This document shows, piece after piece, positions 19,341 through 28,687 of a stretch of 64,000 nucleotides of DNA. The stretch covers positions 1 to 64,000 of the forward strand of contig NZ_NIFO01000023.1 of the NCBI RefSeq assembly GCF_002233755.1. The letters are read 5' to 3'. Position numbers and translations under genes: made by a program. This DNA comes from Acinetobacter piscicola (GTDB lineage: Bacteria; Pseudomonadota; Gammaproteobacteria; Pseudomonadales; Moraxellaceae). Under the pieces are notes generated by a model. The model worked only from the letters and a program-made list of their open reading frames with translations. It was not told the origin of the DNA and searched no databases. Position 1 is the stretch's first letter. The number at the start of each line of letters is the position of its first letter.

Positions 19341-20689
19341 TGCGTTTGAAAATGAGCAATACACAAGCTTTAAAACCATTATGGCTAGCCTTGGGAATGA
19401 GTCTAGCCATAACAACACCTTATGCTGCAAATTTTTATACAATCATTGGACCAGATGGTCATCCAATGATTGTACAAAAACCTGTAGATGTGCCTAAAGA
19501 AATATCTAAAAAACAACCATCTAAAAGTGAGGAATCTAAAAAGGAAATCCCTAAAAACGCTGAAATCAATCCAACGAATATTGAGAATGTTGCATCTGAA
19601 AAGGCTCAAAAAAAACAGTCTATTGATCCATCGATTAAGTCACAACCTATTATAAAAACAAAGCCGAATGAAGAAAACCAAACGAGAGTGTATGCAGAAC
19701 CTGTTGTTATTCAAAAGAATAAATCTGAACCAGTACAAAAGCATCAACATCAAGTAGTGCAACAGCAAAAACCAATCGTTGCTGAACAAAAAGCAATTCA
19801 AAATAATTCAAATCAGAATGCAAAAGTAGACAATTCTTTAGCGTCAAAGACACAGCAGAAACTAGTTATAAAATCACCTTCTGCACCCGTTACTATGCAA
19901 TCTAAAAGTTCTGAGCAAAAAATTGTAGGGACTGAAGCTCCGATGCAAATCTCTAATACAGCCCAAATTCAAGCTGCGCAAGAAGACACGGACAATAATA
20001 ATTTCACTGTTATTGATGGTGAAAAATATGTCAATAATGAATACTTGGAAGATCGAGAATTCAACTTAGAAGGCAAAAAACGATTCTATATGACACCTGA
20101 AGTTGGGGCAGTTCATGGACGTTATGAAACAATCGAACGCCAAAAAGGATTGAGTGCGAGTTTATTAGACCGTATACGCGGTGATTCCAAACCTATAGAA
20201 AAACAAGCCATTGTTTTAGCGTCTACTTATTATCGTTTACCACAAAATGAAGTCGTTCAGAATCTTGAGAAAAGTTGCTTTACTGGCAAGAAAGTTTTAA
20301 AAGCAAAAAAACTATCCACAAAAAATCAAGAGGTTGGCATTTGGCCTGTTGCTCCGATTAAAGAAAGTTTTGCCTATGAAATTGTTGAATTAGATTCACA
20401 AGTGCAAAATGTTTTACTTACTTCATATGCATCCTCTTCAAAAGTTCCTTCATATTACTGGCCTTTGGTGGTTTTTCTTGACCAACAAGGTTGTGTATTG
20501 GAAGGTGTAAGTGGCTTTAAAAATGAAGATATGCAAGATAACAATTTACAATTTTCTGCGATGGAAGGCGTATTAAGAAAGCCTGAAAAAGCAGTTTATA
20601 TGTTTTTAACCCCTTTATCCTCAGCAATCGATGTTGAAAATAAACAATTAACAAATCATGGACAAATTAAGCTGAGTGTTATTCAGTAA
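19340..20689 (+). CDS. filE: FilE, putative fil-locus assembly protein
   Basis: This protein of about 449 residues starts at one of three in-frame ATGs (19334, 19340, 19352); 19340 is chosen because it overlaps the filD stop. A signal peptide ends near TPYA-AN. The first mature residues NFYTIIGPDGHPMIVQ resemble DUF4124-like openings. Residues about 50-210 are a Lys/Gln/Pro-rich linker, as in envelope-spanning proteins. The C-terminal 200 residues form a globular domain with two Cys (in KSCFTGK and QQGCVLEG). No known catalytic motif is seen. Known only as FilE in Acinetobacter annotation. Confidence 0.7.
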   Translation: MRLKMSNTQALKPLWLALGMSLAITTPYAANFYTIIGPDGHPMIVQKPVDVPKEISKKQPSKSEESKKEIPKNAEINPTNIENVASEKAQKKQSIDPSIKSQPIIKTKPNEENQTRVYAEPVVIQKNKSEPVQKHQHQVVQQQKPIVAEQKAIQNNSNQNAKVDNSLASKTQQKLVIKSPSAPVTMQSKSSEQKIVGTEAPMQISNTAQIQAAQEDTDNNNFTVIDGEKYVNNEYLEDREFNLEGKKRFYMTPEVGAVHGRYETIERQKGLSASLLDRIRGDSKPIEKQAIVLASTYYRLPQNEVVQNLEKSCFTGKKVLKAKKLSTKNQEVGIWPVAPIKESFAYEIVELDSQVQNVLLTSYASSSKVPSYYWPLVVFLDQQGCVLEGVSGFKNEDMQDNNLQFSAMEGVLRKPEKAVYMFLTPLSSAIDVENKQLTNHGQIKLSVIQ

Positions 20690-20696
20690 GGACGTA

Positions 20697-22646
20697 ATGA
20701 TGAAAAAAAGATTTTTAGCCCCTTTTGCTTTAACTGGTTTAACGCTCGCTCTCATTGGCTGCGGTGGTGAAAGTTCAACGGTACATGAAAATCCATATCA
20801 AGGGATAAAAACCTATACCAATGGATGCGATGCAGATTCGACAGAAAAATGCTTAGGTTTTTATGTAGATTATCCTGTTGAAGGTCTAAATTTTGATTGT
20901 AGTACAGATACGCAAAATCACTATACAACAAAAATAGAAGGTGGTTTAGCTTCAGGTGGTTGTTTAATCGGAGATAAAGCCAAGTTCTTTATTCAAGGCT
21001 CTGAATCTGTACGTAAAATTACATTGGGTGATGTTGACCTTGCTAAAATTAGACCATTAAAAGTTGCTGGACAGCCTGCAGCAATTGGTTTAATCGATAT
21101 TGCGAGTGCAATGACAGGAAAAGCACCGACCAGTATGACCATGAGTGATGATACTTTCAAAGTCATGGTGGGTTTAGTTCGTGTACTACAAGCGGTTGCT
21201 GTAGGACAAGAAGCGAACCAAGCCGGTGATGTACAACCAATGGTGTTGGGTGAAACGCTTAAAAATAATTTAAAAAATTTGGCAACAGACATTGGACCTG
21301 CTGATTTCCTAGATGGGACTTATGTCGAGAAATTAAAGCCGTGGTTAAATGTAAGTGCAATCGATGAAAATACAGCAAAAGTAACTGCACAGCGTTTAAT
21401 TCAGCAATCTCTAGTGAATATTTATTCAACTAATTTCCTGATTTTTAGTGGGGCTAATGTTGATATTCAAGGCTTTACAGGCAAGAGCGATTTAAGTACA
21501 AAGAATGAATCGATTGCCAATATGTACCTTGTGACAGACCGTCAAGGTTATTCAATGGGCTATGGAATGCAGTGGGTGGGAATACCTAAAAAGGTAGAGG
21601 GAAGCCCATTTTCAGATTCATTATTAAAATTTGATTTATTAAATCAAGTGCTTCCACAAAAGTTGAATGTCAATGCACAGCAAGGCTGGATTAGTCCATT
21701 ATCACGTAAAATTGCCAAACCGTTGGAGTTTAAATCTGATAGTACTGTCACAGATAAGTTAGAAATATATCAAGGTACCTTAGTCAACAATACTAATATT
21801 GCTGGTACAGAATATATGTACAAGCGTGCATCTGGAACAACGACTGCACCAACGGATAACACGGTATATGGTAAATGGCGTCAAACTTTAAATGGTGATC
21901 AACTTTCAGGAAGCATTGATGTTTATAAAACCAATCCTGCCAACTATTTAGATAAAAAGGTTTTTCTCACCCCAAATACGGTAAAAACGGGTGAAAAATA
22001 TTATTTCCCATTGTATGTAAATTTAACCTTTACTTTTGATAATCAAGATATTACGCCAAAAACACAAACTTTAGGTATTGTGATTGATGAGAATGGTGAT
22101 ATTCGTACCAATATGACCTCTGCAACGGATTTGTCAGGAACACGTTGTGATAGTGAGAATTTTGATAAAGCCACGTATCGTTATAACAATTCTGATGTAC
22201 AACAATATCGTGTAGGTACAACAGGTACAGCCTATATTAATGGTAATGTAGAAAAATCAATCACGTTACGTATGATTTTAGCAAATCCAGTTTTTGGTAA
22301 GCTTGATGGTGCTTTACTTGGATTAAATGAAACTTTAATTATCAGAGCTACCGATGGTGCAAACATTTCTTCGGGCAATACTGTTGCTTCAGGCGGTATT
22401 CGTTTAAATCTTCAAAGATTGATTAATGAACAAAATACGTCGAGTGGTGTCAATATTACCAGTTGGAATGGTGATACCACGACTCAAGCGACTTGGTTGA
22501 ATTTACAAGCAGTTTACCAAGCGATTTATAATGAAGCTAATAAAGATAAGATAACACCTACACCTGATCAAACTGAATTGGCAAAACGAGTTTCAGGAAC
22601 TTTATCAGTCAGTTTACCAAGCTGTTATACGGTGAAGACGAAATAA
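20697..22646 (+). CDS. filF: FilF, outer-membrane lipoprotein of the fil locus
   Basis: This 649-residue protein is a lipoprotein: the signal peptide ends in the lipobox LIGC followed by GGESS. AAGGA lies 5 bases before the ATG at 20697; the next codon is also ATG. The body has no transmembrane segment and reads as a strand-rich globular secreted protein with several Cys (C-D-A-D-S-T-E-K-C near the N-terminus, one near the C-terminal SCYTV). It is the last gene of the operon, followed by a strong terminator. FilF of A. baumannii is described as an outer-membrane protein; the function is not established. Confidence 0.75.
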   Translation: MMKKRFLAPFALTGLTLALIGCGGESSTVHENPYQGIKTYTNGCDADSTEKCLGFYVDYPVEGLNFDCSTDTQNHYTTKIEGGLASGGCLIGDKAKFFIQGSESVRKITLGDVDLAKIRPLKVAGQPAAIGLIDIASAMTGKAPTSMTMSDDTFKVMVGLVRVLQAVAVGQEANQAGDVQPMVLGETLKNNLKNLATDIGPADFLDGTYVEKLKPWLNVSAIDENTAKVTAQRLIQQSLVNIYSTNFLIFSGANVDIQGFTGKSDLSTKNESIANMYLVTDRQGYSMGYGMQWVGIPKKVEGSPFSDSLLKFDLLNQVLPQKLNVNAQQGWISPLSRKIAKPLEFKSDSTVTDKLEIYQGTLVNNTNIAGTEYMYKRASGTTTAPTDNTVYGKWRQTLNGDQLSGSIDVYKTNPANYLDKKVFLTPNTVKTGEKYYFPLYVNLTFTFDNQDITPKTQTLGIVIDENGDIRTNMTSATDLSGTRCDSENFDKATYRYNNSDVQQYRVGTTGTAYINGNVEKSITLRMILANPVFGKLDGALLGLNETLIIRATDGANISSGNTVASGGIRLNLQRLINEQNTSSGVNITSWNGDTTTQATWLNLQAVYQAIYNEANKDKITPTPDQTELAKRVSGTLSVSLPSCYTVKTK

Positions 22647-22678
22647 CGACGGTGGTTTATAGAATACTGTCTTAAAAA

Positions 22679-22715
22679 ATACCCTCCAATCAAATTTGAT
22701 TGGAGGGTATTTTTA
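22679..22715. terminator. Bidirectional terminator between filF and the NUDIX gene
   Basis: A perfect 32-base palindrome at 22679-22710 (arms ATACCCTCCAATC and complement) has T runs on both strands. Confidence 0.92.
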
Positions 22716-22734
22716 TTGTATTTCAATAAAAAAC

Positions 22735-23283
22735 TTAACCCGTTTGATCTAAACGAGTGCCTAAAGTTTCTAAATGCATAGGGAAAACATCGTTTTTACG
22801 ATCTTCAAAATAATGTCTTAATGTGCGTTCTACACTTGGAAAAGCCAAATCATTCCAAGGAATTTCATGTTCTTCAAATAAACGACTTTCAATGGTTTCT
22901 TCACCGGCTCCAAACACACCATCTTTAATTTGTGTTTTGAATAATACGTAAATTTGACCGATACGCGGAATATTATACATACAATAAAGCTGTTCGATGT
23001 CTACTTCTGCCTCAGCTTCTTCACGTGTTTCACGTGCTGCGCCTTGTTCCATGGTTTCGAGCAGTTCCATATATCCCGCAGGCAATGTCCATAAACCATA
23101 ACGAGGTTCAATCGCACGACGACATAACAAAACTTTATTTTCCCAAATGGCGAGCGCACCGCAGATCACTTTAGGGTTAACATAATGAATCGTACCGCAG
23201 TTGGTACAGACTTTACGGACTTTTTGATCACCTAATGGTATTTTTTCTATTGTCGTTTGACCACAAGCAGTACAAAAACTCAT
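22735..23283 (-). CDS. Zinc-ribbon NUDIX hydrolase
   Basis: NUDIX enzymes hydrolyse nucleoside-diphosphate-X compounds. The protein has an N-terminal zinc ribbon (C-T-A-C-G at the start and C-T-N-C-G about 18 residues on) followed by a NUDIX box GYMELLETMEQGAARETREEAEAEV. This pairing recalls the NudC-like and YfcD-like types; the substrate is not known. Start choice is uncertain: ATGs at 23316, 23292 and 23283 are in frame and none has a good ribosome site. The last starts directly at the zinc ribbon. Confidence 0.82.
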   Translation of the reverse strand: MSFCTACGQTTIEKIPLGDQKVRKVCTNCGTIHYVNPKVICGALAIWENKVLLCRRAIEPRYGLWTLPAGYMELLETMEQGAARETREEAEAEVDIEQLYCMYNIPRIGQIYVLFKTQIKDGVFGAGEETIESRLFEEHEIPWNDLAFPSVERTLRHYFEDRKNDVFPMHLETLGTRLDQTG

Positions 23284-23407
23284 AAGCTTCATTGAAAATT
23301 TGAGATATCTCAGCATAACTGAAAAAATTTAGTTTCGCATCATTTATAGCCTTATCTATAAAATTTCATATATGATGTAAAGAGAATTAAAAGTAAGAGT
23401 GTCACCA

Positions 23408-24022
23408 ATGCTGGATCAAGAGTTAACCCAAGTATTGCAAAATCGGTTACGTTTTGGCAAAAGAACACATCCTGCCAATGCCGCAGTTCTTGTCGCAATC
23501 ACTCAAGAAAAAGATCCTAAAATATTACTTACAAGACGGTCTGCTTATTTATCCAATCACGCAGGTGAGGTTTCTTTTCCTGGCGGTAAACGTGATCCCA
23601 ATGACACAAGTAATATTGTTGTTGCATTACGTGAGGCGTGGGAAGAAACCGCACTAAATCCTTTTGATGTGCAGCTCATTGGTGATTTACCCATGGAGCG
23701 TGCGAAAAGTGGAATGACTGTAAAACCGGTTGTAGGTTTAATCCCTCCAGATACAAACTTAATTGCTCAACCCACCGAAATAGATCGTATTTTTTATGCG
23801 CCTATTAAAAAAATGATGGAAGCTCAGCCGATTCCTTATGAAGTTCGTCTTGCGCATCAGTCTGTTTATTTTCCAAGTTTAAGAATTGAAAATGAAGTGA
23901 TTTGGGGCTTAACTGCACGAATTTTAATTTCGCTGTTTAAGTATGGTTTGGATTATCAAAAAAACTGGCCTTTTTTGTTGAATTCTCCAGCATTTAATTC
24001 ACAAGTTTTTAATAAAAAGTAA
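23408..24022 (+). CDS. NUDIX hydrolase, CoA pyrophosphatase type
   Basis: This 204-residue protein carries the NudL/CoAse signature: the UPF0035-like LLTRRSAYLSNHAGEVSFPGG followed by a NUDIX box G-G-K-R-D-x5-N-x3-A-L-R-E-A-W-E-E-T. Such enzymes cleave CoA and related compounds to 4-phosphopantetheine and 3,5-ADP. The ATG at 23408 is preferred to a GTG at 23399 because AAGAG lies 8 bases upstream. It is divergent from the other NUDIX gene and 24 bases before the carbonic-anhydrase-like gene. Confidence 0.85.
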   Translation: MLDQELTQVLQNRLRFGKRTHPANAAVLVAITQEKDPKILLTRRSAYLSNHAGEVSFPGGKRDPNDTSNIVVALREAWEETALNPFDVQLIGDLPMERAKSGMTVKPVVGLIPPDTNLIAQPTEIDRIFYAPIKKMMEAQPIPYEVRLAHQSVYFPSLRIENEVIWGLTARILISLFKYGLDYQKNWPFLLNSPAFNSQVFNKK

Positions 24023-24046
24023 TAAGTTACACAAGGATTGGTTGTT

Positions 24047-24583
24047 ATGATGTACAAATTTAAAGGTTATGTACCAAAGGCATTACATGAACCTTTTGAT
24101 GGCTGGGTCGCAGATAATGCAACCGTGATTGGTCAAGTTGAATTTGGTCAACAAGTCAGTGTTTGGTTTGGTGCGGTGATTCGTGCGGACAATTCTAAAA
24201 TTCGAATCGGTGATTTTAGTAATGTTCAGGAAAATGCTGTGCTACATACCGATGCAGGCATTGAGCTGAACGTCGGGAATTATGTGACCATTGGACATCA
24301 AGCAATGTTGCATGGTTGTACGATTGGCGATAATAGCCTGATTGGGATAAATGCAGTTATCCTCAATAATGCTGTGATTGGAAAGAATTGCATCATTGGT
24401 GCAAACAGCTTAATCCCGGAAGGGAAGGTGATTCCAGACAATTCACTGGTGGTAGGTTCACCGGGTAAGGTTGTGCGTACTTTGGATGAAAATGCAGAAA
24501 ATTTATTGAAAATGAGTGCCTTGCACTATGCATCTCATTATAAAGATTTTATTGATTTAGAAGAATTTCAATTTGAAAAATAA
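24047..24583 (+). CDS. Gamma carbonic anhydrase-like hexapeptide-repeat protein
   Basis: This 178-residue protein is a left-handed beta-helix of the YrdA/PaaY/CaiE type with hexapeptide repeats ([43 protein letters not shown]). His residues in LHTD, TIGHQ and MLHG fit the metal site of gamma carbonic anhydrases. Real activity differs within the family, so the enzymatic call is tentative. AAGGA lies 9 bases before the ATG at 24047. Confidence 0.85.
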   Translation: MMYKFKGYVPKALHEPFDGWVADNATVIGQVEFGQQVSVWFGAVIRADNSKIRIGDFSNVQENAVLHTDAGIELNVGNYVTIGHQAMLHGCTIGDNSLIGINAVILNNAVIGKNCIIGANSLIPEGKVIPDNSLVVGSPGKVVRTLDENAENLLKMSALHYASHYKDFIDLEEFQFEK

Positions 24584-24610
24584 TTTTTAGATCGTTTTAG
24601 CGTTGATAGA

Positions 24611-24637
24611 AAACCAAGAATTGATTCTTGGTTTTTT
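24611..24637 (+). terminator. Intrinsic terminator
   Basis: Ten-base perfect arms AAACCAAGAA/TTCTTGGTTT around TTGA run into a T tract. Confidence 0.9.
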
Positions 24638-24738
24638 TATGGAATATTTTTATATCTTTCGCTTTGGTGCTAAGCGCTCGCACTCTTGAAATGAGTGGAG
24701 TATCATAGTCAGCATTTTTAATACAGTTAAGGTTGTGC

Positions 24739-25404
24739 ATGAAATTGCTGGCATTGGAAACTGCCAATGAGCAGTGTTCCGTTTCAATTGTTGATGAAAC
24801 AAAAACGCTATATTTTCAACTTGATGAACGAGCAAAGGCACAAACTCAAACCATTTTACCAATGATTGAGCAGGGCTTTGAGCAAACTCAAATTAAAAAT
24901 GAGCAACTCACTGCGATCGCTTTTAGTCGGGGGCCAGGCTCATTTAGTGGTGTTCGAATTAATGCTGCTGTGACGCAAGCCTTGGCGTGGGCAAATGATA
25001 TTCCAGTCATACCTGTTTCAACTTTACAAGCTTTGGCTCAAGCTGCATTTAGATTACAACAACTGACTGAAGTCACTGCTGTATTAGATGCGAGAATGAA
25101 AGAAGTCTATATGGCGAGCTTTAAGCTTGATCAAAATAATATCATGCAACTTGTAGATGAAGAAAAGCTACTCGATTATCAACATGCCGCTGAATATCAA
25201 AAATACACATTGATTGGCTCTGGTTCAGCTTTAGTTAAGGAAGCGGCGATAGAGTTTCAGCGCATTACTGCAACAGCCGAAGATATTGCAACCATTGCAC
25301 GTCAAAATGCAATCGAAAGACACTGGTTCAGTGCCGAACAGGCTTTGCCCGTATATCTGCGTGATAATGCATGGAAAAAAATTCCAGAACAAGGCAAACC
25401 ATAA
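24739..25404 (+). CDS. tsaB: tRNA threonylcarbamoyladenosine biosynthesis protein TsaB
   Basis: TsaB is the non-catalytic partner of TsaD in making t6A37 on ANN-decoding tRNAs. The ASKHA-fold start MKLLALETANEQCSVSIV, the stretch AIAFSRGPGSFSGVRI (the SRGPGSFTG-like motif of the family) and the dimer region AVLDARMKEVYMASF are clear. The ATG at 24739 is preferred to a TTG at 24733. The 221 residues match the family. uppP follows at 33 bases, so they may share a transcript. Confidence 0.93.
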   Translation: MKLLALETANEQCSVSIVDETKTLYFQLDERAKAQTQTILPMIEQGFEQTQIKNEQLTAIAFSRGPGSFSGVRINAAVTQALAWANDIPVIPVSTLQALAQAAFRLQQLTEVTAVLDARMKEVYMASFKLDQNNIMQLVDEEKLLDYQHAAEYQKYTLIGSGSALVKEAAIEFQRITATAEDIATIARQNAIERHWFSAEQALPVYLRDNAWKKIPEQGKP

Positions 25405-25437
25405 GCGGTTTTTAGATTTTATTTTTTAGGATTGAAC

Positions 25438-26262
25438 ATGGATCTTTTACTGCTCCTTAAAGCAGCCATCATGGGTATTGTTGAAGGTATTACTGAATTC
25501 TTACCTATTTCAAGTACGGGGCATTTAATTCTCGCTTCTGAATTAATGAACTTTTGGACCAAAGAAAAAAGTGATTTATTCGTTGTTGCGATTCAAATGG
25601 GTGCAATCGCCGCAGTAATTTATCAGTATTGGGGCAAACTTTGGGGGGCTGCTATCGGTTTATTTTCAGGTGAACCTCAAGGGCGCCATCTTGGTATCAG
25701 TATCATTGTCGCTTCTATTCCGATCATGATTGTAGGGCTAACTTTTGGTGATACTGTAAAGGCTTTACTATTTAATGATATTTCCGTTGCAATTGGTTTA
25801 ATTGTTGGTGGTTTAGTTATTTGGTGGGTTGAAAAGCATCCACCTAAAGTTAATGCTGCTGAAGTTGAAAATATTTCGATTAAAGAAGCAGTTTATATTG
25901 GTTTAATTCAGGTATTGGCACTTATTCCAGGAACTTCTCGTTCAGGCGCAACCATTATTGGTGGTATGGTACTTGGTGTGTCACGCAAAGCAGCAACTGA
26001 GTTTTCCTTTTTCCTTGGTATCCCTGTAATTGTCGGCGCGGGTATATTGGATCTGCTCAAAAATTATCATATTTATCAAACAACACAAGATTGGACCGTA
26101 TTTTTTGTTGGTTTGATTGTGTCTTTTGTTTCTGCTTTGATTTTGATTCGTGTTTTGGTGGCTTATGTTTCTAAGCGAGACTTTATGGTTTTTGCTTGGT
26201 ATCGTATTGCATCGGGACTATTGATTTTATTGTTTGCATTAACAGGTTGGAGATTATGGTAA
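25438..26262 (+). CDS. uppP: Undecaprenyl-diphosphatase
   Basis: UppP (BacA) dephosphorylates undecaprenyl pyrophosphate, recycling the lipid carrier of cell-wall synthesis. It is an integral membrane protein of 274 residues with about eight hydrophobic segments. The first active-site motif is [20 protein letters not shown] and the second is [23 protein letters not shown] precedes the ATG at 25438. The stop codon overlaps the rsmJ start in ATGGTAA. Confidence 0.96.
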   Translation: MDLLLLLKAAIMGIVEGITEFLPISSTGHLILASELMNFWTKEKSDLFVVAIQMGAIAAVIYQYWGKLWGAAIGLFSGEPQGRHLGISIIVASIPIMIVGLTFGDTVKALLFNDISVAIGLIVGGLVIWWVEKHPPKVNAAEVENISIKEAVYIGLIQVLALIPGTSRSGATIIGGMVLGVSRKAATEFSFFLGIPVIVGAGILDLLKNYHIYQTTQDWTVFFVGLIVSFVSALILIRVLVAYVSKRDFMVFAWYRIASGLLILLFALTGWRLW

Positions 26263-27074
26263 GCGATATTCGCTTATTTACTGAATCCACATTTTTAGAG
26301 GAAGCACAGTCTTATCAAGCTGTGCTTTCTTCACGTGGCGTGACTGTAAATGTTGAAGTCATTGAGAAATTGAATGCACGGTTTTTAAGGCTAAACCCTG
26401 AACTTGCGTTATGCGTAGATACATTGGGTTTAAGTTTATCTGCCAATGGCATGAAAATGCAGCCAGATTGGAAAGCCGAAATTCCACGACTGAAACGTGC
26501 CAGTATCAAGTCTGAAATGATTGCTCGGGCATGTAATATTGCTGAGAAGCCGTCATTGATTGATGCAACAGCAGGTTTAGGGCATGACACTTTATTGATG
26601 GCATATTTGGGTGCAGAGGTGAGTTTAATCGAACGTCATCCGATTTTATTTACATTATTAGAAGACTCAAAAGCTCAAGCTGAAAAAGATCCATTTTTAT
26701 CAAAAGTGGTGAGTCGTATTCAATTGGTTTTTGCTGATTCAAATGAATATCTTCGTCGATCAATTCTTGAAAATAAAAAAGTGGATGTGGTTTATTTAGA
26801 CCCAATGTTTCCACAACGAGATCAAAATCAACAAGCGATTAAAAAACAAGCGCAAGTAAAAAAACAAATGCAATTGTTACATATGCTTTTACCTGAAGAT
26901 GGTGAAATGGATCTAGGAGATCATCTTTTAGTCTTAGCACAGCAAATTGCCAAGCGTGTTGTGGTAAAACGTCCTAGACTGGCTATATTTTTAAATGATC
27001 AACAGCCTGATCATCAATGGCAAGGTGATGCATGTCGTTTTGATGCTTATTTTAGTAACATGGTTATTGAGTAA
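26256..27074 (+). CDS. rsmJ: 16S rRNA (guanine1516-N2)-methyltransferase
   Basis: RsmJ methylates G1516 of 16S rRNA using SAM. The start at 26256 overlaps the end of uppP, making a coupled pair. The SAM-binding region is [29 protein letters not shown], with the catalytic D-P-M-F-P in [11 protein letters not shown]. Both match the RsmJ/YhiQ family. The 272 residues are slightly longer than E. coli RsmJ, with a common N-terminal extension. Confidence 0.92.
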   Translation: MVSDIRLFTESTFLEEAQSYQAVLSSRGVTVNVEVIEKLNARFLRLNPELALCVDTLGLSLSANGMKMQPDWKAEIPRLKRASIKSEMIARACNIAEKPSLIDATAGLGHDTLLMAYLGAEVSLIERHPILFTLLEDSKAQAEKDPFLSKVVSRIQLVFADSNEYLRRSILENKKVDVVYLDPMFPQRDQNQQAIKKQAQVKKQMQLLHMLLPEDGEMDLGDHLLVLAQQIAKRVVVKRPRLAIFLNDQQPDHQWQGDACRFDAYFSNMVIE

Positions 27075-27128
27075 TTTGGTAACTGTTTCAATAATAGCCG
27101 AATTATTGATATATAGTTAAATGAAGCA

Positions 27129-27156
27129 TTGATAAAATTTTAACCGAGCATAAACT
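27129..27156 (+). promoter_or_regulatory. Candidate promoter of the C13 peptidase gene
   Basis: TTGATA (27129-27134) and TAAACT (27151-27156) are 16 bases apart, 40 bases before the start codon. Confidence 0.35.
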
Positions 27157-27195
27157 AGGTATGCTGATTCAAGCCACCGCCTTTAAAGAATCTTT

Positions 27196-28632
27196 ATGAT
27201 AGATCTTAAACCCTCAATTAACTTCTGGCATGATTTAAAAAGTAACCAACGTGCAGGGATTTGGTTATTTTTAGGGTCTAGAAAGTCCTTACAAATCGTT
27301 CGACCCTCTATTCTTCAGCTTATTTTTTGGGGATTACTTGGTGGTTGTGCCAATACATTATTCAGTTGGTTAGTAGCAGGCGATGGTGGTGTATTTAATC
27401 AACAAGGTTTGGTCAGCTACGCATTATGGCCATTTATTGCACTCATTGTCGGTATTTTTCTTTCTCAGCGAACCAATAATCCACGTTTGATGCTCGTTCC
27501 TGCGTTGTTGTGGCTAGTTCTTGATACACACATCATGTTGTTTCAATGTCTATTACAATATTTGGGCAATCAAGATCTTCTACCTTATGTTTTTTATGAT
27601 GTGATTCCACTGCTATTTTTTGCTTTGTTCATTTGGCAAAGCCTTGCAGTGGTTTGGGTGATTTCTAGAGAGCTACACTGGCCGTGGTGGGAACGCGCCT
27701 TGATTATGTTTGCTACAGTTGCAACATTATTTACATGGCAAGTTTCGATTAAGGAACAACCGATTTGGAAGGTTGAAGAAGTTCCACCAAGTTTGAGTGA
27801 AAAAGCCTTTTATGGACAAGGACTTTTACTGAATAAAGCCTTAGAACAAGTTCAATTTGGTGAATTTGCTCAAACACATTGGTATTTTTTAGGTGTTGCA
27901 GGCGCAAGTTACCAAGATGTTTTCAAATTTGAAATAGATCGTATTAAAGAACAATTTGATACTCGTTTTGGTACTTTTGGGCGTTCTATCGAATTGGTAA
28001 ACAATCCAGCAAGTATCAATGAAACCCCGATTGCCTCGAAAACCAGTATGGATCTTGCTTTACGCCGTATTGGTCAACAGATGAATCGTGAAAGTGATGT
28101 GTTGTTTTTATATATGACTTCGCATGGCTTGCCAAATCAATTTGAAATGGAAAATGAGCCAATAGATTTAGATGATGTCGATCCTAAATGGCTGAGAGAA
28201 AGCTTAGATAAATCTGGAATTCGTTGGAAAGTCATTGTGATTTCTGCTTGTTATTCAGGTAGTTTTATTTCAGCTTTGCAATCCCCTGATACTCTGATTA
28301 TTACTGCATCCGCCGCAGATCGTGCTTCTTTCGGTTGTTCAAATGAAGCGGATTATACTTATTTTGGGCGAGCGTTTTTTGATCAAGCTATGCGAGAACA
28401 AAGCACATTGAAAGCTGCGTTTAATGAAGCAAGTGAAACGGTCGCTAAGTGGGAAAATGCGCAAGGTTTTGAACCGTCAGAACCGCAATGGGTGATTGGT
28501 AAAAACATAGAAATGATGTTGCCACAATTGGAACAACATTTATTTCCACAACAAGGGGCTAGCAATACTGCACAAGCTAAAAGTGCAAAATTGGATGCTC
28601 AACAGAAGCCGCTTTTAACTGCAACGCCTTAA
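27196..28632 (+). CDS. Membrane-anchored C13-family (legumain-like) cysteine peptidase
   Basis: The 478-residue protein has about five hydrophobic segments in residues 30-190, then a soluble caspase-like domain. The catalytic dyad of peptidase family C13 is visible: His310 in LYMTSHGLPN and Cys352 in VIVISACYSGSF. The fold is shared with caspases and legumain/GPI8. Bacterial members are common but of unknown function. A Gln/Lys-rich tail closes the protein. It stands alone, between rsmJ and fghA. Domain assignment is secure; the substrate is unknown, and the domain side (periplasm or cytoplasm) is not resolved. Confidence 0.85.
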   Translation: MIDLKPSINFWHDLKSNQRAGIWLFLGSRKSLQIVRPSILQLIFWGLLGGCANTLFSWLVAGDGGVFNQQGLVSYALWPFIALIVGIFLSQRTNNPRLMLVPALLWLVLDTHIMLFQCLLQYLGNQDLLPYVFYDVIPLLFFALFIWQSLAVVWVISRELHWPWWERALIMFATVATLFTWQVSIKEQPIWKVEEVPPSLSEKAFYGQGLLLNKALEQVQFGEFAQTHWYFLGVAGASYQDVFKFEIDRIKEQFDTRFGTFGRSIELVNNPASINETPIASKTSMDLALRRIGQQMNRESDVLFLYMTSHGLPNQFEMENEPIDLDDVDPKWLRESLDKSGIRWKVIVISACYSGSFISALQSPDTLIITASAADRASFGCSNEADYTYFGRAFFDQAMREQSTLKAAFNEASETVAKWENAQGFEPSEPQWVIGKNIEMMLPQLEQHLFPQQGASNTAQAKSAKLDAQQKPLLTATP

Positions 28633-28687
28633 ATCGTATATTGTTCGTATTAAATATTAAATAGTATCAAAACTTAGGAAAGTTAAA

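Noticed and set aside
14350..22646. fil locus as a chaperone-usher or type IV pilus
   Set aside because: No usher, chaperone, prepilin peptidase site or secretion ATPase is present; the products are a peptidase, barrels and lipoproteins.
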